A DNA stretch of 47,911 bases. Origin: Bremia lactucae. Lineage: Eukaryota; Oomycota; Peronosporomycetes; Peronosporales; Peronosporaceae. This document shows, piece after piece, positions 1 to 10,846 of the stretch. Location of the stretch: positions 11,485,988 to 11,533,898 of the forward strand of contig NC_090610.1 of NCBI RefSeq assembly GCF_004359215.1, read 5' to 3'. The translations under genes and the position numbers were made by a program. The notes under the pieces are model-generated. The model had not been told where the DNA came from. It was given only the letters and a program-made list of their open reading frames with translations, and did not search any database. How positions within the stretch are numbered: the first letter of the stretch is position 1; every line of letters starts with the position of its first letter.

Positions 1-1087
1 GGAGAGCGAGGGACATCACGCGAGTAACGCGGATCCCTCAGCATTATCCGTTCGAAAAGGTCCAAGCGAGTCTTCAGGCGTTCATAACCCTGACGAGCCT
101 TCGCTCGGACATCAACGAGATCCGAGGTCAGTCGTGAGACTTGACTCTCGAGATCCGCAATACGTCGTTCAGCAGCGTTTAACGCCTGAGACTGAACGGA
201 CGAAGGTAAGGCAGCCGCGAGTAGGTGGGCGAGATCGCCACTCCTATCGGGCGCCACCTGCACTGATGGATGCGAGTGGGAACCAACGCTTCCTTGTTGG
301 AAGGTTGCTTGCCCACCGCTCCGTGAGGCAAGGGTATCAGATCCTCGTCCAATGGAGAGGTTACCCGAAGAGTTTTGGCTCTTGAGAACCGATCGATACC
401 CTACGTATGGATGTGCCCGGCTTGGTTGCTGCCTATGAAAAGGAGCACCAGCTGAGGCCACTTCGCTAGTCTCAAATGGACTAGCAGAAGCAGCCTAGTA
501 AGAAGAAAGAGGGGGTACGGTACCACCCATGATTTCTTTCACATGCAAACGGGCGAAATTAATTCGCTGCGACCGCTGTTTCATCGCATCGGAATGCAGA
601 TGAATGCGGCGCAGGAATTCTGCCTCGAATTGGTCGGGCGTTTCATTTGAACGCAACATGACCGGGATCGGGAAAATACGCCCAAGCGATTTTCCCTGAG
701 CCCTCCATGATTGAAAGACGCTATAATAATTATGTGCGTCTACAAGAGCGCGCTCTAGGAGATTACGCTCTTGGCCCGTTTAAACGAGGCCATTTAGATG
801 GAAAAGGGCATCTTTGGAATGCCATCCGTCACATAGCCACGTTCTAAACGACTGGCTTGTGACACCGACTGAGCACGTTCACGTGTCGTCGGCGGAGCTT
901 TAGGCTCCGAATCCTCTATGTCAGAACCATTATGAATTATGGTCTGAGCATAAGGCGTTGTGGTTATACCCAACGGAGAAGCGGCTGCGCCTTTATGGGC
1001 AGCGCTCTCATTACCTGTCGCTGCGCTTTCCAGCGCAGACGATGGGACAGCATTCGTAAATGATGCTGTCTCCATGTTGTGAGCCAT
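1..1087 (-). pseudogene. Antisense reading frame overlapping the chromodomain, gag-like, broken
   Basis: A minus-strand frame starts at 1087 (MAHNMETASF) with an Ser/Ala/Thr-rich acidic N-terminus (GSDIEDSEPK) that ends at 794. Coding resumes in another frame from about 790 with helical, charged sequence (ALVDAHNYYSVFQSWR, DQFEAEFLRRIHLHSD). It reads through the antisense of the chromodomain and ends in a heptad-like segment (AERRIADLESQVSRL) at about 60-180, running off the edge. Breaks: a frameshift near 790, stops near 780 and at 495-497. The layout matches the minus-strand frame at 11892-13377. It could be a gag-like protein or an extra antisense ORF of the element; nothing identifies its function. 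It has no zinc knuckle in what is visible. Confidence 0.55.
2..469 (+). pseudogene. C-terminal end of Ty3/Gypsy pol with chromodomain (5' partial)
   Basis: This is the tail of a chromodomain-type Gypsy polyprotein entering from the left edge. The frame starting at base 2 is open to a TGA at 383-385 and then continues in the same frame to TAG at 467-469. The first ~90 codons are a polar linker. A chromodomain follows from about base 275, with motifs FLVGRLLAHR, QILVQWRGYP, and EP directly after the TGA, which falls where the conserved Trp of the W-E-P motif is expected. VPGLVAAYEKEH closes the domain. In this element class the chromodomain lies after integrase and is thought to direct integration to modified chromatin. 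A purine-rich tract at 503-516 follows. The in-frame stop makes it a relic. A minus-strand frame overlaps its whole length (next entry). Confidence 0.8.
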
Positions 1088-1325
1088 GAGAGAAGTTTAG
1101 ATGAGCAATAATGCCGCATCATCACTCCTCATGAGCTCGTTGTCCGCATCACTACTATTCCTCACTGTTAAAGTGGGATGGATCCTGTAGCCCTGTTAAC
1201 GCGACAGCCGCAGTGGCTGTCGGCGTTCTTACTAAGGCATTAGACGCGGCCGGCGAATTAACGCGGCGTCTTTTTTTTATCCTGACAAATACTGTTTTTT
1301 GCAGGAATCCGTCAATAAACTGTCA
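1088..1325 (+). other. Non-coding 3' region of the chromodomain element with possible LTR start
   Basis: Between the start of the antisense frame and the LTR-B fragment there is no credible gene. A purine-rich stretch (aaagtgggatgg, about 1170) lies shortly upstream of TGTTAACGCGACAGCC at 1194, a plausible polypurine tract followed by the 5' end of a truncated LTR. There is no second copy in the window to confirm the LTR boundary, so this is tentative. Confidence 0.3.
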
Positions 1326-1710
1326 ATAGCTACTGCTATTCTACAAAATAAAGTGGCACGTCGACTCTTGTTTCGCTCAAGATTATTCTTTCTTTAAAAG
1401 ACTTGCTTTAAAGAGGGTTAAAAGTAAACTGTATTTAATACAATTAAGCTCTTCTTTTTCTTTCTTTTTTCTACAAACTTAATTAAATGCTGATACAAAA
1501 ATGTAATAAAGTCTTATCTGTCTCTCTCTTTGCGCGCGTCCAGTGCTGACTGGACCGCGAAGCAAGTAGATATAAGGGCCTATATTTAACAATGATTAAG
1601 CTTTTCGAACGTTACTATGTCAAGTAATATTCCCAAAATATTATTATTTACCATTTAGATAATATATTTGTTAACAACCTTTAACTGTTACTTCAATGTA
1701 ACGATACACC
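1326..1710 (-). repeat. Gypsy-B LTR fragment (reverse orientation)
   Basis: It aligns by eye with the complete LTR-B at 3372-3815. Shared blocks are ttgctttaaagagggtt, tctgtctctctctttgc, gattaagcttttcgaacg, and the terminal tgtaacgatacacc. The first ~60 bases of the LTR are diverged or missing. The fragment ends at 1710 exactly where the Gypsy-A 3' tail begins, so one element interrupted the other or the two were joined by deletion. Confidence 0.7.
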
Positions 1711-2413
1711 TGAGTGGGCGTCTTCGCAGACGACCCACCAACGTGGCTCCTTTTAGGTGGCATCTTGGGCGCCGTGTATGGGGACACGTGCGCTAGAGTG
1801 ATCGAGTGAACTAGCGGCGCGTAAAGCTGCTCGCAGTTCCTCTCTCCTCTTTAACAAATTTAAAAATGTAAATTCGTTCTTAAAAAGAGGGGGATGGTGT
1901 AACGGGCTAAAGTTGCCCCTATGTTACACAGTCCCTGTTAAGTACACTTGGTGTACTTAAGGGGATGGTCAATTACTAAATAATAGTAATTAGACCCAAC
2001 ACTCGGGTGTGGTGCACATTTGTGACCAACCCTTGTGGATGTGATGCACATGGGTGCATTCACATCATCCGTGATGACGGCTAGCGTCATCCGTTACGCG
2101 AGGTATCTAGAAAGATACGCTCGCAATACATATTAGGCTGTATCTATAGAGATGAAAATAGGTATTTATAATTAATACGATTAAATATAAATCAGTCTAA
2201 AAACTATTTTCTTCTTGATAAGTTCGCACGAGGAGCCGGATTACCGCTCCCGTGACGACTCTTAATCAAAGTACTTAGTGTGTTTGGTTAGGTCGCTAAC
2301 GCACCCACTACAACTACCTCACTGCACGCAAAAGAAGCAGCTTAAACCGCTTCCTCGCTGTGCAAGGGTGTGTCTAAGTAGAGCGTGGCCGCATTACGAC
2401 GTGCCCGCCTACA
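1711..2413 (+). mobile_element. Gypsy-A 3' end: pol tail, polypurine tract and LTR
   Basis: Bases 1711-1897 match the tail before the 3' LTR of the Gypsy-A copy at 8246-8430, ending in the purine tract aaaaagagggggatgg. The LTR itself is 1898-2413 (516 bp), begins TGTAACGGGCT and ends GCCCGCCTACA. It matches 8431-8962 along its whole length. It carries a hairpin with arms TTAAGTACAC/GTGTACTTAA near 1938-1960. The rest of this copy is absent, so this is a 3' remnant. Confidence 0.8.
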
Positions 2414-3371
2414 CAATGTCAGCAACGCCGGTGTCGCATGATCCGGTGGCTGTACGTGACTCACCGTTGTGTGCGATGCTCAAGCTGGTGGAATAGTGAA
2501 TAGCTCAATGTATTATATGAGACGAATCCCGCCCACCGTTGTGTGTAACTTTGTGCGCTCACGCGGTTGCTTACTTGCAGTTACCGAATACCATGAAACT
2601 TTTTTTCTTGAATGCATCCCTCCATGGTAACAGTCTTGCCCTCGTGAACAACTCGATTATATTGGACCCAGAAAGTCGTGATGCATATCGAACATAATAT
2701 TCACCAAATACGCTGTGAACGCGTTCTCCAACCTCCGTGTAATTCGTGGAGTCAGCAACAGGAACCGCCGTGCTATACAAAAGCTCAATACTGCTGCAGG
2801 CTGTCTTAGGTGACCATATGGCCTGTCCAGAAGGTAATAATTGTCTTTTAGCACCATTGGGCAACCGGACACTCCTATAATATGTGATCCAGAGTCTCTT
2901 TGTGCCCGCTACTGACCGGCAATATTCGACAGCAGTTCTTGAGTTCCCGTCCAGGGCTGTATAAATTGAGCATAAAAAAAGCACCATTCGATAGTTTATC
3001 ACACCTGGTATTCGGTATTTGCATTGCGGTGACTCTGCAACCCCTTCGGTGTCTGTTCTAGAGCCGCAAAGTGTCGTATATTCCGTTCCGCAGATTGGTG
3101 TAACCGCTGAATTATTCCATTGAGCCCCTTGCCAAATTCCTTTTTGGCTTGCTTGTGAGTTTGTCGTTTTACATACCGAAGCACGTGACGATTTGACGTA
3201 GTTAGTGAAACCACCGACGGGAACCTTGTACGGCTGGGTGTGCCTCTACGACAAGTCCATGATCTGGTTGAGCTTGATACATCCAGACGAAACGCTATGA
3301 GATGGGATGCCTTCTCATCGACCCTCCAGTGGAATCTGTCCGGCTCCTGTCTTAAGACGACCAACTCTTCG
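2414..3371. other. Unassigned stretch between Gypsy-A and Gypsy-B LTRs
   Basis: There are open minus-strand frames at 2571-3002 (143 codons) and 2999-3364 (121 codons) and shorter plus-strand frames. Neither has a motif I recognise, and stop codons interrupt every longer reading. No repeat partner was found in the window. It may be a host-gene relic or transposon sequence not otherwise represented here. Confidence 0.3.
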
Positions 3372-3815
3372 TGTAGCGGGGCACTACGACTTGTACTGCT
3401 TCAGTACAAGTCCACTTCGCACTGCTTCAATTGCGAGTGGTGCCTTACGTTATTTCACGTACACCAGTACGAGCAGAGGAAGACTTATCTTCAAGACAAC
3501 TACCTTAAAGAAGGTTAAATGAAAACTGTAATAATATAATTAAGTTTCTTTTGTTTCTATCTGTTAATGCTAACTTAATTTTAAACTAATACTAAACATG
3601 CAATTGATATCTTATCTGTCTCTCTCACTTTGTTTACGTTTACAGCTGATTAGTCTGCGGGATAAATAAATATAATGGCCTATACCTATTTATGGATAAG
3701 ATTTCTAAACATTACTATGTAAAGTAATATCCTCCATATTTTATCTACCTTTTAGATAATATATTAACTAACAACCTTTAAGTGTTAATTTCATGTAACG
3801 ATACACCTCGTTTCA
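3372..3815 (-). repeat. Complete Gypsy-B LTR (reverse orientation)
   Basis: This is the only LTR-B copy in the window with both ends and no interruption (444 bp). It starts TGTAGCGGGG and ends CCTCGTTTCA, close to inverse complements of each other. Orientation was set from the minus-strand element, whose gag start at 23283 abuts the same LTR end at 23334. Near the left end are two adjacent hairpins; the first is perfect (ACTTGTACTG, loop CTT, CAGTACAAGT). Sequence to its right is plus-strand Gypsy-B gag, opposite to the LTR, so this is a separate insertion or a rearrangement. Confidence 0.75.
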
Positions 3816-5653
3816 GCCGACGCTTCCACGGCGACCCGAAAGCTGAAAGATTGAAATCTCTAAGTTTAAGGCAGGTGAAGGCGACTCCCTTCTAAGATTT
3901 TTCGTCGAAGTTGACTCCCTTATAAGATGGATCGTCGAATTAGACGACGCCATTAAAGCTCGCCGTCTCAGTGATGATGCGACAAAAATGTAATTTGGCA
4001 CGTTCAACTTAGCCATACGTGCCAAATCTTGGACCACAGGGCTTAAGCTTCACGATCCTTTGGTTTTGGGTCGTATGCGGTCTTCGGACCCGGCTTAGGC
4101 AAGCATTTGAGCCGCCACGTGCCGAATTCAGGGCGAGCCGAGCTCCTGGATTTGAAGTAGGGCAAGCATGATCTTTACGCTTATGCCTGACATATACGAT
4201 ATCATAAAGCTGTATCGTAAGTCATCCAATAGATGAAACAAACACAGGTTACTGTGTTAATAATGGTCTTGCAGATGGTCCTGATAAGACCCACCTGTTC
4301 ACGCTTGAATTAGAGTCGCTCGACCAAGCGATCTCTGTAGCGGAACAGGAGGACTCCAGCCTGAAACAGGCTTTCGTCCACTCTAGAGCCTTTTGTCCAC
4401 ATAGACGACAAGAAACGGAGGTCCCGTGCCATTGGAACTCCCGTATATGGAGAGCGAGAAACCTCGCTCTACAAGTCACAAACGCTTAAAAATGCATTCG
4501 TTGTCAAAAGACGGCCCGCTACGCCTATGAGTGTAGTGCCCCACGCCAAGTGCCAGAAACACCAAGCGTAACGATCGACCTCCCGTTAGGAGCAGCGGAA
4601 GACGCGGATCCGACGCTGTAGTAAAATCGCATCGGCGAGGCGGATCGTAAGAAAACGGTCGGGGTCAGTAGGTGTGGAGCGCCCTACTGCTCCAGCTCAA
4701 ACAAATTTGCAGGCCTTTTGGCGAAAGTTGCTCCTCACATACGAACAGTATGTGTACTGCCCCAAGTGATGAGGTTAATCTCATCACCTTGAACATAATA
4801 GTGGCAAAAAAGTCGCCACTTAAGTCCCAAGTCGATCGTGGGGCGTCGAACAATTTCATTCGACGCCAATCGCTAGTTTCATTCGACGCCAATCGCTAGA
4901 AGATCGCAGACTTAACTTATTCTGCGAAAAATTCCTCTAGCGAGGATGCAGTGCGCCTAGCATTTGGCGCATCTGTAACAGTAAAGAAAACATGTAATCG
5001 GTATCCAGTTAACGTTCAAGAATAAATAGTACGATGATGATCTCATCGTACTGGATTTGGAAGACAAATCTGATATCATCCGGGATTACCATGCTTAGAA
5101 AGTACGAGCCATGCGTAAAGTGGCAGCATCAAGCCGTGAATATGCCTGACTCTCGTTCATCAGATGGCCATTTGATGATCATCTTGGAGCGTCCACAAGC
5201 GTGTCAATGTCCTACGAGTATGTGCAATGGTCTCACTTGTTGATCGGTCGTTGCACGACTGGAAAGGACCTCAGTGTGAATACCCACCACACTGTGGGTT
5301 AGATCCCGACGTCTGTGCACAAGCACAAGCAGCGTCGAAGGTTCATGATTGTGACGTCGACATAGCAACTGACGGCTGTGCACAAGCACAGGCAACGTCG
5401 AATTTAGACCACTCGAAGAAGAATGTTTTCTACATAAGCAACATCCAAGAAATTTCAAAACGCCTGTCTACAAGAAACAGTGCAAAACCCTTGAGCGACT
5501 GATGAGTCGATCGTAGAGGATTTCGCTGTGGTTGCGCAACCACAGCTCGAGTCCGTTAGGGTGAATTCTCCTCGTGTAAAATTTGAGGGAATTAGTCCCC
5601 AAGAATCTGCGGGAATAAGTCCCCAGAAACCTGTGGTCAAAGGATCCAAAGTA
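3816..5653 (+). pseudogene. Gypsy-B family gag and protease relic
   Basis: A plus-strand relative of the minus-strand Gypsy-B gag-protease (21700-23283), broken by many stops and shifts. Gag-type sequence begins at once after the LTR (ISKFKAGEGDSLLRFFVEVD) and continues near 4249-4479 (GPDKTHLFTLELES, QAISVAEQEDSSLKQ), matching the minus-strand copy. The zinc knuckle at about 4490-4535 reads CIRCQKTARYAYEC, with Arg where the CCHC histidine should be. Protease-like sequence follows (VDRGASNNFIRRQSL, about 4830-4880), with DRG in place of the usual D-S/T-G. A Gln/Ala-rich spacer and a linker (PRVKFEGISPQESAG) end at the Gypsy-A LTR at 5654. The gag N-terminus is missing. Confidence 0.7.
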
Positions 5654-5752
5654 TGTAACGGGCTAAAGTTGCCCAAATATTACACAGTCCCCGTTAAGTA
5701 CACTTTGTGTACTTAAGGGGATGATCAATTACCTAAATAAAGTTAATAGACC
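5654..5752 (+). repeat. Truncated Gypsy-A 5' LTR
   Basis: About 99 bp match the first part of LTR-A (TGTAACGGGCTAAAGTTGCC through AATAGACC), including the CCCC(G)TTAAGTACAC hairpin. The remaining ~420 bp of the LTR and the primer-binding site are deleted. Confidence 0.75.
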
Positions 5753-6735
5753 ACGCCGAACATCATCGGAAGGCGGCAAAGCACTTGGCGCAGGGACTTG
5801 GTGAACAAGCCCTGGTTAGGCTCTTGGTTAATCCTCCTGAGTAACATGTTGCTCAGTTGGAGCAGTTTGAGGCATTCGTGCTCGGACAGCGAAGAGCCGC
5901 GCTAATGGCACAAAGCCATGCTGAGGTGGAGTCCGTCACTCAGACTCAGGATGAGCTGAGGCGTGTGTAGGCTCGGAGCGAGGCTCTCAACAGGAATGTT
6001 GAGATGCTCTCTTCCCGGCCGCATCAGCCGAGGCCCATTCGAATGGACCCGCCAAAGTTCGATAAAACTGCAGCGCTCACGATCGTTCACTGGCTTTTAG
6101 CCGTGGAACAATGCGGTGTTGCCCAGCTCATCGAGGATGACAGCCGGATGGTATCGTACGCCATGTTGCACCTGCGCGGTAAGGCTTCAGAGTGAGCTTA
6201 CTCGGCGCGTATGGCGGACGTTAAGCCGTTTCCTTCATGTTCGATCTTAGACAAAGACTCGCGCCATCTACCAGCCGCCGAACAACGATGTGTTGCTTCG
6301 GGCGCGCTTCTTTGGAGCGCGTCAGGCCAAGCGATCTCTGCAAGATTATGCACCGGGGAGATGCGCTCGTTGTTGGCATTATTACCGTAGGTCCGATTCC
6401 GAAGCCCATTTAGGTGCCCACTTTATGAATGGATTACGGCATAGCCTATCGCGACAGGCCCTTTTCGGAAAAATGCCGTCGACGATGGAATAGGCAATCT
6501 AAGTTGCCTTAGTTGAGGAGCGATCCTACAACAGTGCCTCGGCGACAGCTTGGTATAAGCCGTCGGCCGAGAGGACAAATGCCACTTCCATTGAGTTGGG
6601 CAATGCAGATGCAGTCTGCTTTAAATGCGGCAAGGGCGGCCATATGATGGCTCGCTGATGTGCCAGGGTCCCTGTTTGGACAAAGATGCCTAGCAAGAGG
6701 ACTCCCTTCCCAAAGGGCAAAAACAAGAATTAACG
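5753..6735 (+). pseudogene. Gypsy-A gag, degenerate
   Basis: This encodes the nucleocapsid/capsid polyprotein of a Gypsy element. Capsid-type sequence is clear at 6040-6195 (PPKFDKTAALTIVHWLLAVE, MVSYAMLHLRGKASE) and 6290-6490 (LLRARFFGARQAKRSLQ, FMNGLRHSLSRQALFGKMPS). A CCHC knuckle appears at about 6612-6665 as CFKCGKGGHMMAR, then an in-frame TGA immediately before the last Cys. It ends with a basic tail (KRTPFPKGKNKN). At least four stops or frameshifts break the frame. Confidence 0.75.
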
Positions 6736-7855
6736 CACGAGACGCATGAGTTCTGTATCGACCATTGAGGGGTCGGGAAATGCAGGAGCGCAGTAGAGGT
6801 GGGATGCCCTACTGACGCGGACTCTGAAGCCACCCCTAAATTCAGTTATCGAACAAATGGAAAAAAATGGTCCATGAAGTAGCGAAATTTCGGACCTCAA
6901 GCCTGCTGGTATATAGTGCTCAAGTAAGAGGCTATGACCAGGTGATGACTCTCCTAGGGGATTCGGGTGCACCACAATTTTTTTGTAAAACTCGCGGCTA
7001 TAAGAAAGAGACCGACAATGTTTAAGTCGCTTTGAGAGGATGGCAAGCGAGTAGAGGCGACCGTTCGTATTGCAAGCGGCGCGCTCGTAAAGTCTGAAGG
7101 AATTCAAGTTGAACTCACCTTCACCCAAAATAACTTCTCTTGTAAAGAGAAGTTTACAGTGCTAGGTATGGAGAGTCCGTATGACCTCTACCTAGGCATA
7201 CCACGGTTGGCAAACCAGCAACCATGGATAGACCGGCGTAGACGCACAGTTGCGAACTCTAAGAAAGACACCGGAAAGGGTGTGCTCCGGCGAGAGGCGT
7301 ATGCAACTGATTTCGTGTCGAACACAGCTGAGAGTGCAATGACGGGATGTCAAACGTCACCAGTTCCTTCCCAGCTCGTGGAGACTGGAATAGTGAAAAG
7401 GACGATGACAAGTAGTCATGCATCCAAATGTCATGTACAGAGCCAAAAGCCTGTGGCATTAGACGGTGAGCTGACAGGAAGTCAAGCCTCGTATAACCGG
7501 CACATGCATAGAGCCTGGTGCGGTTGGAAGCGGTGCGTTAGCCAGAAGTGCAACGGCACCCGCTTCCCAGAAAAAGATCGTGGTGACTCGAAGAACGAGT
7601 ACCCGACAGATTAGGTCAATCAAAGGCACATCTAAACGAGTAACCTTTGGATCAGTCTCTAATGAAGAGGACGGGCCTTCGAACGAGGTGTTCGAGGCCG
7701 TCAAAGACGAAATTGCGGAGGCATCCTCAGTTGAGGTGCTCCGGCAAGTCTTTAAATCTGCCGAGGAGATAGTAAATCTCCCGGAGATGTCGTGGGATCT
7801 GTTCCTTGCCGAATTAAAGGAAGGAAAGATCCACAACATGCTTAATTATGATTGA
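6736..7855 (+). pseudogene. Gypsy-A protease and pol linker, degenerate
   Basis: The retropepsin-like active site is at about 6950-6975 (TLLGDSGAPQFF, D-S-G-A kept). After several stops the frame reopens at 7159-7614 with protease C-terminal sequence (FTVLGMESPYDLYLGIPRLA, PWIDRRRRTV). A charged linker follows at 7580-7855 in another frame. The conserved D-S-G suggests loss of function came from frame breaks rather than active-site change. Confidence 0.6.
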
Positions 7856-8240
7856 TTTAAATTTTCAAATCAGGTACGAAATAGTCGCTTTAGTTCCGAA
7901 AAAGAACTTAATGGACTGTTGCTCGTCGGCCACAATGGATGAGAGCGTCCTAGAAACGGACAAAAAGAAACGGTTCGCTGCTCAAGGCTGGGATGCCTTG
8001 AGAGACAGTCCGTTGTTTGAAGTTCTGTGCAAACATCGCGATTTGTTTCCAGAAGAAGTGCCGAGCCGCTACCAGCAGATAGGGGCATCGGGCACGAGAT
8101 AGACTTCGAACCTGGCACCAAGTGTTGTGTGACCAGGCAATGGCCGTTGCCGAGAGAACAAGTCGATTGTATCGATGAATTCTTCGACAAGCGAGCCAAA
8201 GCGAGAATGTGCGTGAGAGCAAATCGCCTCACTCTAGCCC
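7848..8240 (+). pseudogene. Gypsy-A reverse transcriptase N-terminus, truncated
   Basis: The N-terminal fingers region of a Gypsy RT is readable: LFEVLCKHRDLFPEEVPSRY and, after a frame change near 8085, HEIDFEPGTKCCVTRQWPLP. Homology stops at about 8240, where the sequence joins the 3' tail seen also at 1711. The Y-x-D-D motif and everything after it are absent. Confidence 0.75.
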
Positions 8241-8430
8241 GAGCGAGGTTGAGTGGGCGTCTTCGCAGAGGACCCACCAACGTGGCTTCTTTTAGGTGGC
8301 ATCTTTGGCGCCGTGTATGGAAACACAAGTCGCTAGAGTAATTGAGTGAACTAGCAGCTCGTAAAGCTGCTCGCAGTTCCTCGCTCCTCTTTGACGAATT
8401 CAAAATATTAATTCGTTTTAAAAGAGGGGG

Positions 8431-8962
8431 TGTAACAAGCTACTGTTGCCCTAATGTTACACAGTCCCCGTTAAGTACACTTGGTGTACTTAAGGGGATG
8501 GCCAGTTACTTAAAAAAGTAATTAGACCCAGCACACGGGTGTGGTTCACATTTGTGAACAACCCTTGTGTATGTGATGCACATAGGTGCATTCACATTAG
8601 GAGGGATGACGCCTAGCGTCATCCGTTACGCGAGGTATCTACAAAGATACGCTCGCAATACATATTAAGCGTTATCTATAAGGATGACATTTTAATTGGT
8701 AAAAATAGGTATTTGTATTTAATTCTATTAAATATAAATCAGTCTGAAAACTACTTCCTACTTGGTAAGTGCGCACGAGGAGACGGCTTACCGCTCCCGT
8801 GACGACACTTAACCAGAGCTCTTAGTGTGTTGGGTGAGGTCGCTAACGCGCCCACAACAACTGCCTCACTGCACGCAAGAGAAGCAGGTTTAACCGCTTC
8901 CTCGCTGAGCTAGGGTGTGTGTCTAAGTAGAGCGTGGCCGCATTACGACGTGCCCGCCTACA
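8431..8962 (+). repeat. Gypsy-A 3' LTR, complete
   Basis: A 532-bp LTR beginning TGTAACAAGCT and ending GCCCGCCTACA, preceded by polypurine tract aaaagaggggg (8420-8430). It contains successive hairpins: CCCC-G-TTAAGTACAC/GTGTACTTAAGGGG near 8468-8500, GGATGACGC-cta-GCGTCATCC near 8603-8624, and GCGAGGTATCT/AGATACGCTCGC just after. These arms are retained in the other LTR-A copies. Confidence 0.85.
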
Positions 8963-9354
8963 TAATTATTCCGCGAGAAAGTTTGGAGCAATGCAATTTT
9001 ATCACTGCTTCGTGACGTATTTATGATCCAAACAAAGGCTTTTTATAATGGTTTGCTCATGTTGCCGTACAGTTATTACTTTTCTTTCGATTTCATGGTC
9101 GCACGACTTGTGCAACGACAATCTCGAGAATTTTAAATTTGTTATTTTATTGACATTCGTTAGTGACATGCAACCTCGGTTGATTGCTGTAATTTCTGCG
9201 AAAATGCGCAATTTCAGTCTGCCGATTAATCCTCACATAAGTTGAGATTCCTTTTTTTGATTACATTCTGATAAACATTGTAAATGAGGTAAAGCTCGGG
9301 GTTTTCAGATCGACCACGCAATATAAATAGTTAGGATACACGATAGTATCCTTT
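8963..9354. other. No gene recognised
   Basis: AT-rich sequence with short overlapping frames on both strands (up to 69 codons) and no motif or repeat partner that I can see. Confidence 0.4.
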
Positions 9355-9652
9355 ATCTGAAGAAGCCGTAGCATTTGCAAGATATTAATATGTACCAATT
9401 ATAAATGCCATCTTTGTAGATATGCACTTATATGTAATACTCTAAATACCTCGTATCTAGGATGACGCTTGGCGTCATGTCTTCCAATATGAATACATCT
9501 ATGTGCATCACATACACAAGGGTGGGTCACAATGTGAACCACACCCAAGTGGTGGGTCTAATTACTTCTCTTAAGTAATTGACCATCCCCTTAAGTACAA
9601 AAAGTGCACTTAACGGGGATTGTGTAACATAGGGCGACTTTAGCCCGTTACA
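9355..9652 (-). repeat. Gypsy-A LTR, reverse and truncated
   Basis: On the minus strand this begins TGTAACGGGCTAAAGTCGCC at 9652 and follows LTR-A through the CCCC...TTAAG hairpin, the TGTGAACCACACCC-like block and the GACGCCAAGCGTCATCC hairpin. Similarity fades left of about 9420, so the left edge is approximate. Confidence 0.7.
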
Positions 9653-10159
9653 ACATCACCTATAATATACGCTCACATGCATGTATTTCACTGTAGTAGC
9701 TCCTAAGATTTGTGCATATTCGCTCATTGCAAATTAATCCAGCAAAATTTCTATTCTTGGTTGCCTTTCGAAGTGTTTCACTACATATACCGCCATTACC
9801 TTGCATTGAAGAGATGGCACGTGGCAAATGTATTGTGTGGGTTATGAGGTGTCGGCTCTAACTCTTCTAAAAATGTGTGGTACATGGTTATTTTGTGACG
9901 TGAGAACATTGGTGAAAAAACCACGTGTAGCTTTGACTCGCGTTGATCGCAGTAGGGCCAGCAAAGAGCTTTAGGCATTCATGCAGCAGATACTGTATCC
10001 ACTGACAACGTACATGGTAAGGTCAGTCGGGTAAAGCGTCTCCTTGCCAGATACGCAAATTTACCATTTTTAAACACTCAGCATCTAAAAATAGGTCATA
10101 CTATAACGTCAACGAGTACCATTACGAGCGTTCAACAATATATCTAGTTTTTGTGGATG
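9653..10159. other. No gene recognised
   Basis: A 60-codon minus-strand frame (9796-9978) has no features I can interpret. No repeat copy of this stretch was noticed elsewhere in the window. Confidence 0.35.
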
Positions 10160-10420
10160 TTAGAGCCGTGCTGGTGAAGCAAGGCTACTTTTTATCGGGC
10201 GCGTCGAGTTCGTGTTGTATAAACTCGGTATAGCCGCATGCTGTTCACCTCTTCCTAAAATGAAAAGCATGGCGCCAACGGCTGGCCCGCCTACGATCGA
10301 GATCATTCGTTCGATCACTCTCCATTCAAGGTTACTCAAATGAGTAAGTCGTCCACGCGTTGCGTGATAGCCTTGTTGAGGAGCTGGAAAGCTCCCTCCT
10401 TCTTCATCCAACATGTCCAT
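10160..10420 (-). pseudogene. Gypsy gag N-terminus fragment
   Basis: The frame starts MDMLDEEGGSFPAPQQGYHA and continues SNLEWRVIERMI. The minus-strand Gypsy-B gag at 23283 starts MDMLQDNGNTHHVSRDSYSF and has SDIERSAVERMI in the same place, so this is a relative of that gag start. It lies 30 bp downstream of LTR-D. Similarity is lost after about 40 residues and the rest of the element is missing. Confidence 0.6.
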
Positions 10421-10452
10421 GTTCTTTAGCTTAAAGGACTAGACTAAGAAAT

Positions 10453-10819
10453 TGTAACAGAGAAAAAGTAAAACAGTAGTTATATAAGTAGTTTCCTACG
10501 TAACGATCTTCTATCTACTACTGAACTTATTGTATTATAATTAACTAAGAATGGCGCCTCCTTGCGCACATCACAATCGTGTCTTATAACAATTGGCGGG
10601 GTTGAATCAGATCTTAATTAACCAATCAATAGAGCTAATGTCTTATTGCATCAAATTCCCCAATTTGGTAATATATTTAAGTCAAAATAAATAGATAATA
10701 ATTTTGTACTTCTTTATTTATTTCCTCTCATAGGAAATAATATATATTATTCCTCTTATACTCACTAAGTCAATAAGCCTTCCTCTGACTTAGGAGCAGC
10801 TCCAAAAGATGAAGATACA
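10453..10819 (-). repeat. Putative LTR of a third Gypsy type (LTR-D)
   Basis: On the minus strand this reads TGTATCTTCATC at 10819 to CTCTGTTACA at 10453, ending 33 bp before the gag start at 10420. The TGT...ACA ends and spacing to gag fit a 5' LTR of about 367 bp. There is no second copy in the window, and the sequence after the LTR does not show an obvious TGG primer-binding site, so the outer boundary is uncertain. Confidence 0.45.
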
Positions 10820-10846
10820 ACGGAGGTATTAGTTCCGCACCTAGTT

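Larger units (their letters stand above)
5654..8962 (+). mobile_element. Gypsy-A retrotransposon, internally deleted
   Basis: Boundaries are a truncated 5' LTR at 5654 and a complete 3' LTR ending at 8962. The internal order is gag, protease, N-terminal reverse transcriptase, then an abrupt join (about 8240) to the 3' tail. The RT catalytic core, RNase H and integrase are missing. Every reading frame also carries stops. It is non-autonomous and ancient. It sits directly after Gypsy-B gag-protease sequence, so it inserted into that relic or was joined to it. Confidence 0.8.

Noticed and set aside
2571..3364. Two overlapping minus-strand ORFs as one host gene
   Set aside because: No motif, no splice sites that join them in frame, and comparable open stretches occur by chance in GC-balanced sequence. 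Kept only as unassigned sequence.
5278..5400. Direct repeat ctgtgcacaagcacaggca as a regulatory or CRISPR-like array
   Set aside because: Only two similar units (about 5310 and 5375), both inside degenerate retrotransposon coding sequence where they encode a repeated His/Lys/Gln or Ala/Gln-rich spacer. No array in the window has regular repeats and spacers.
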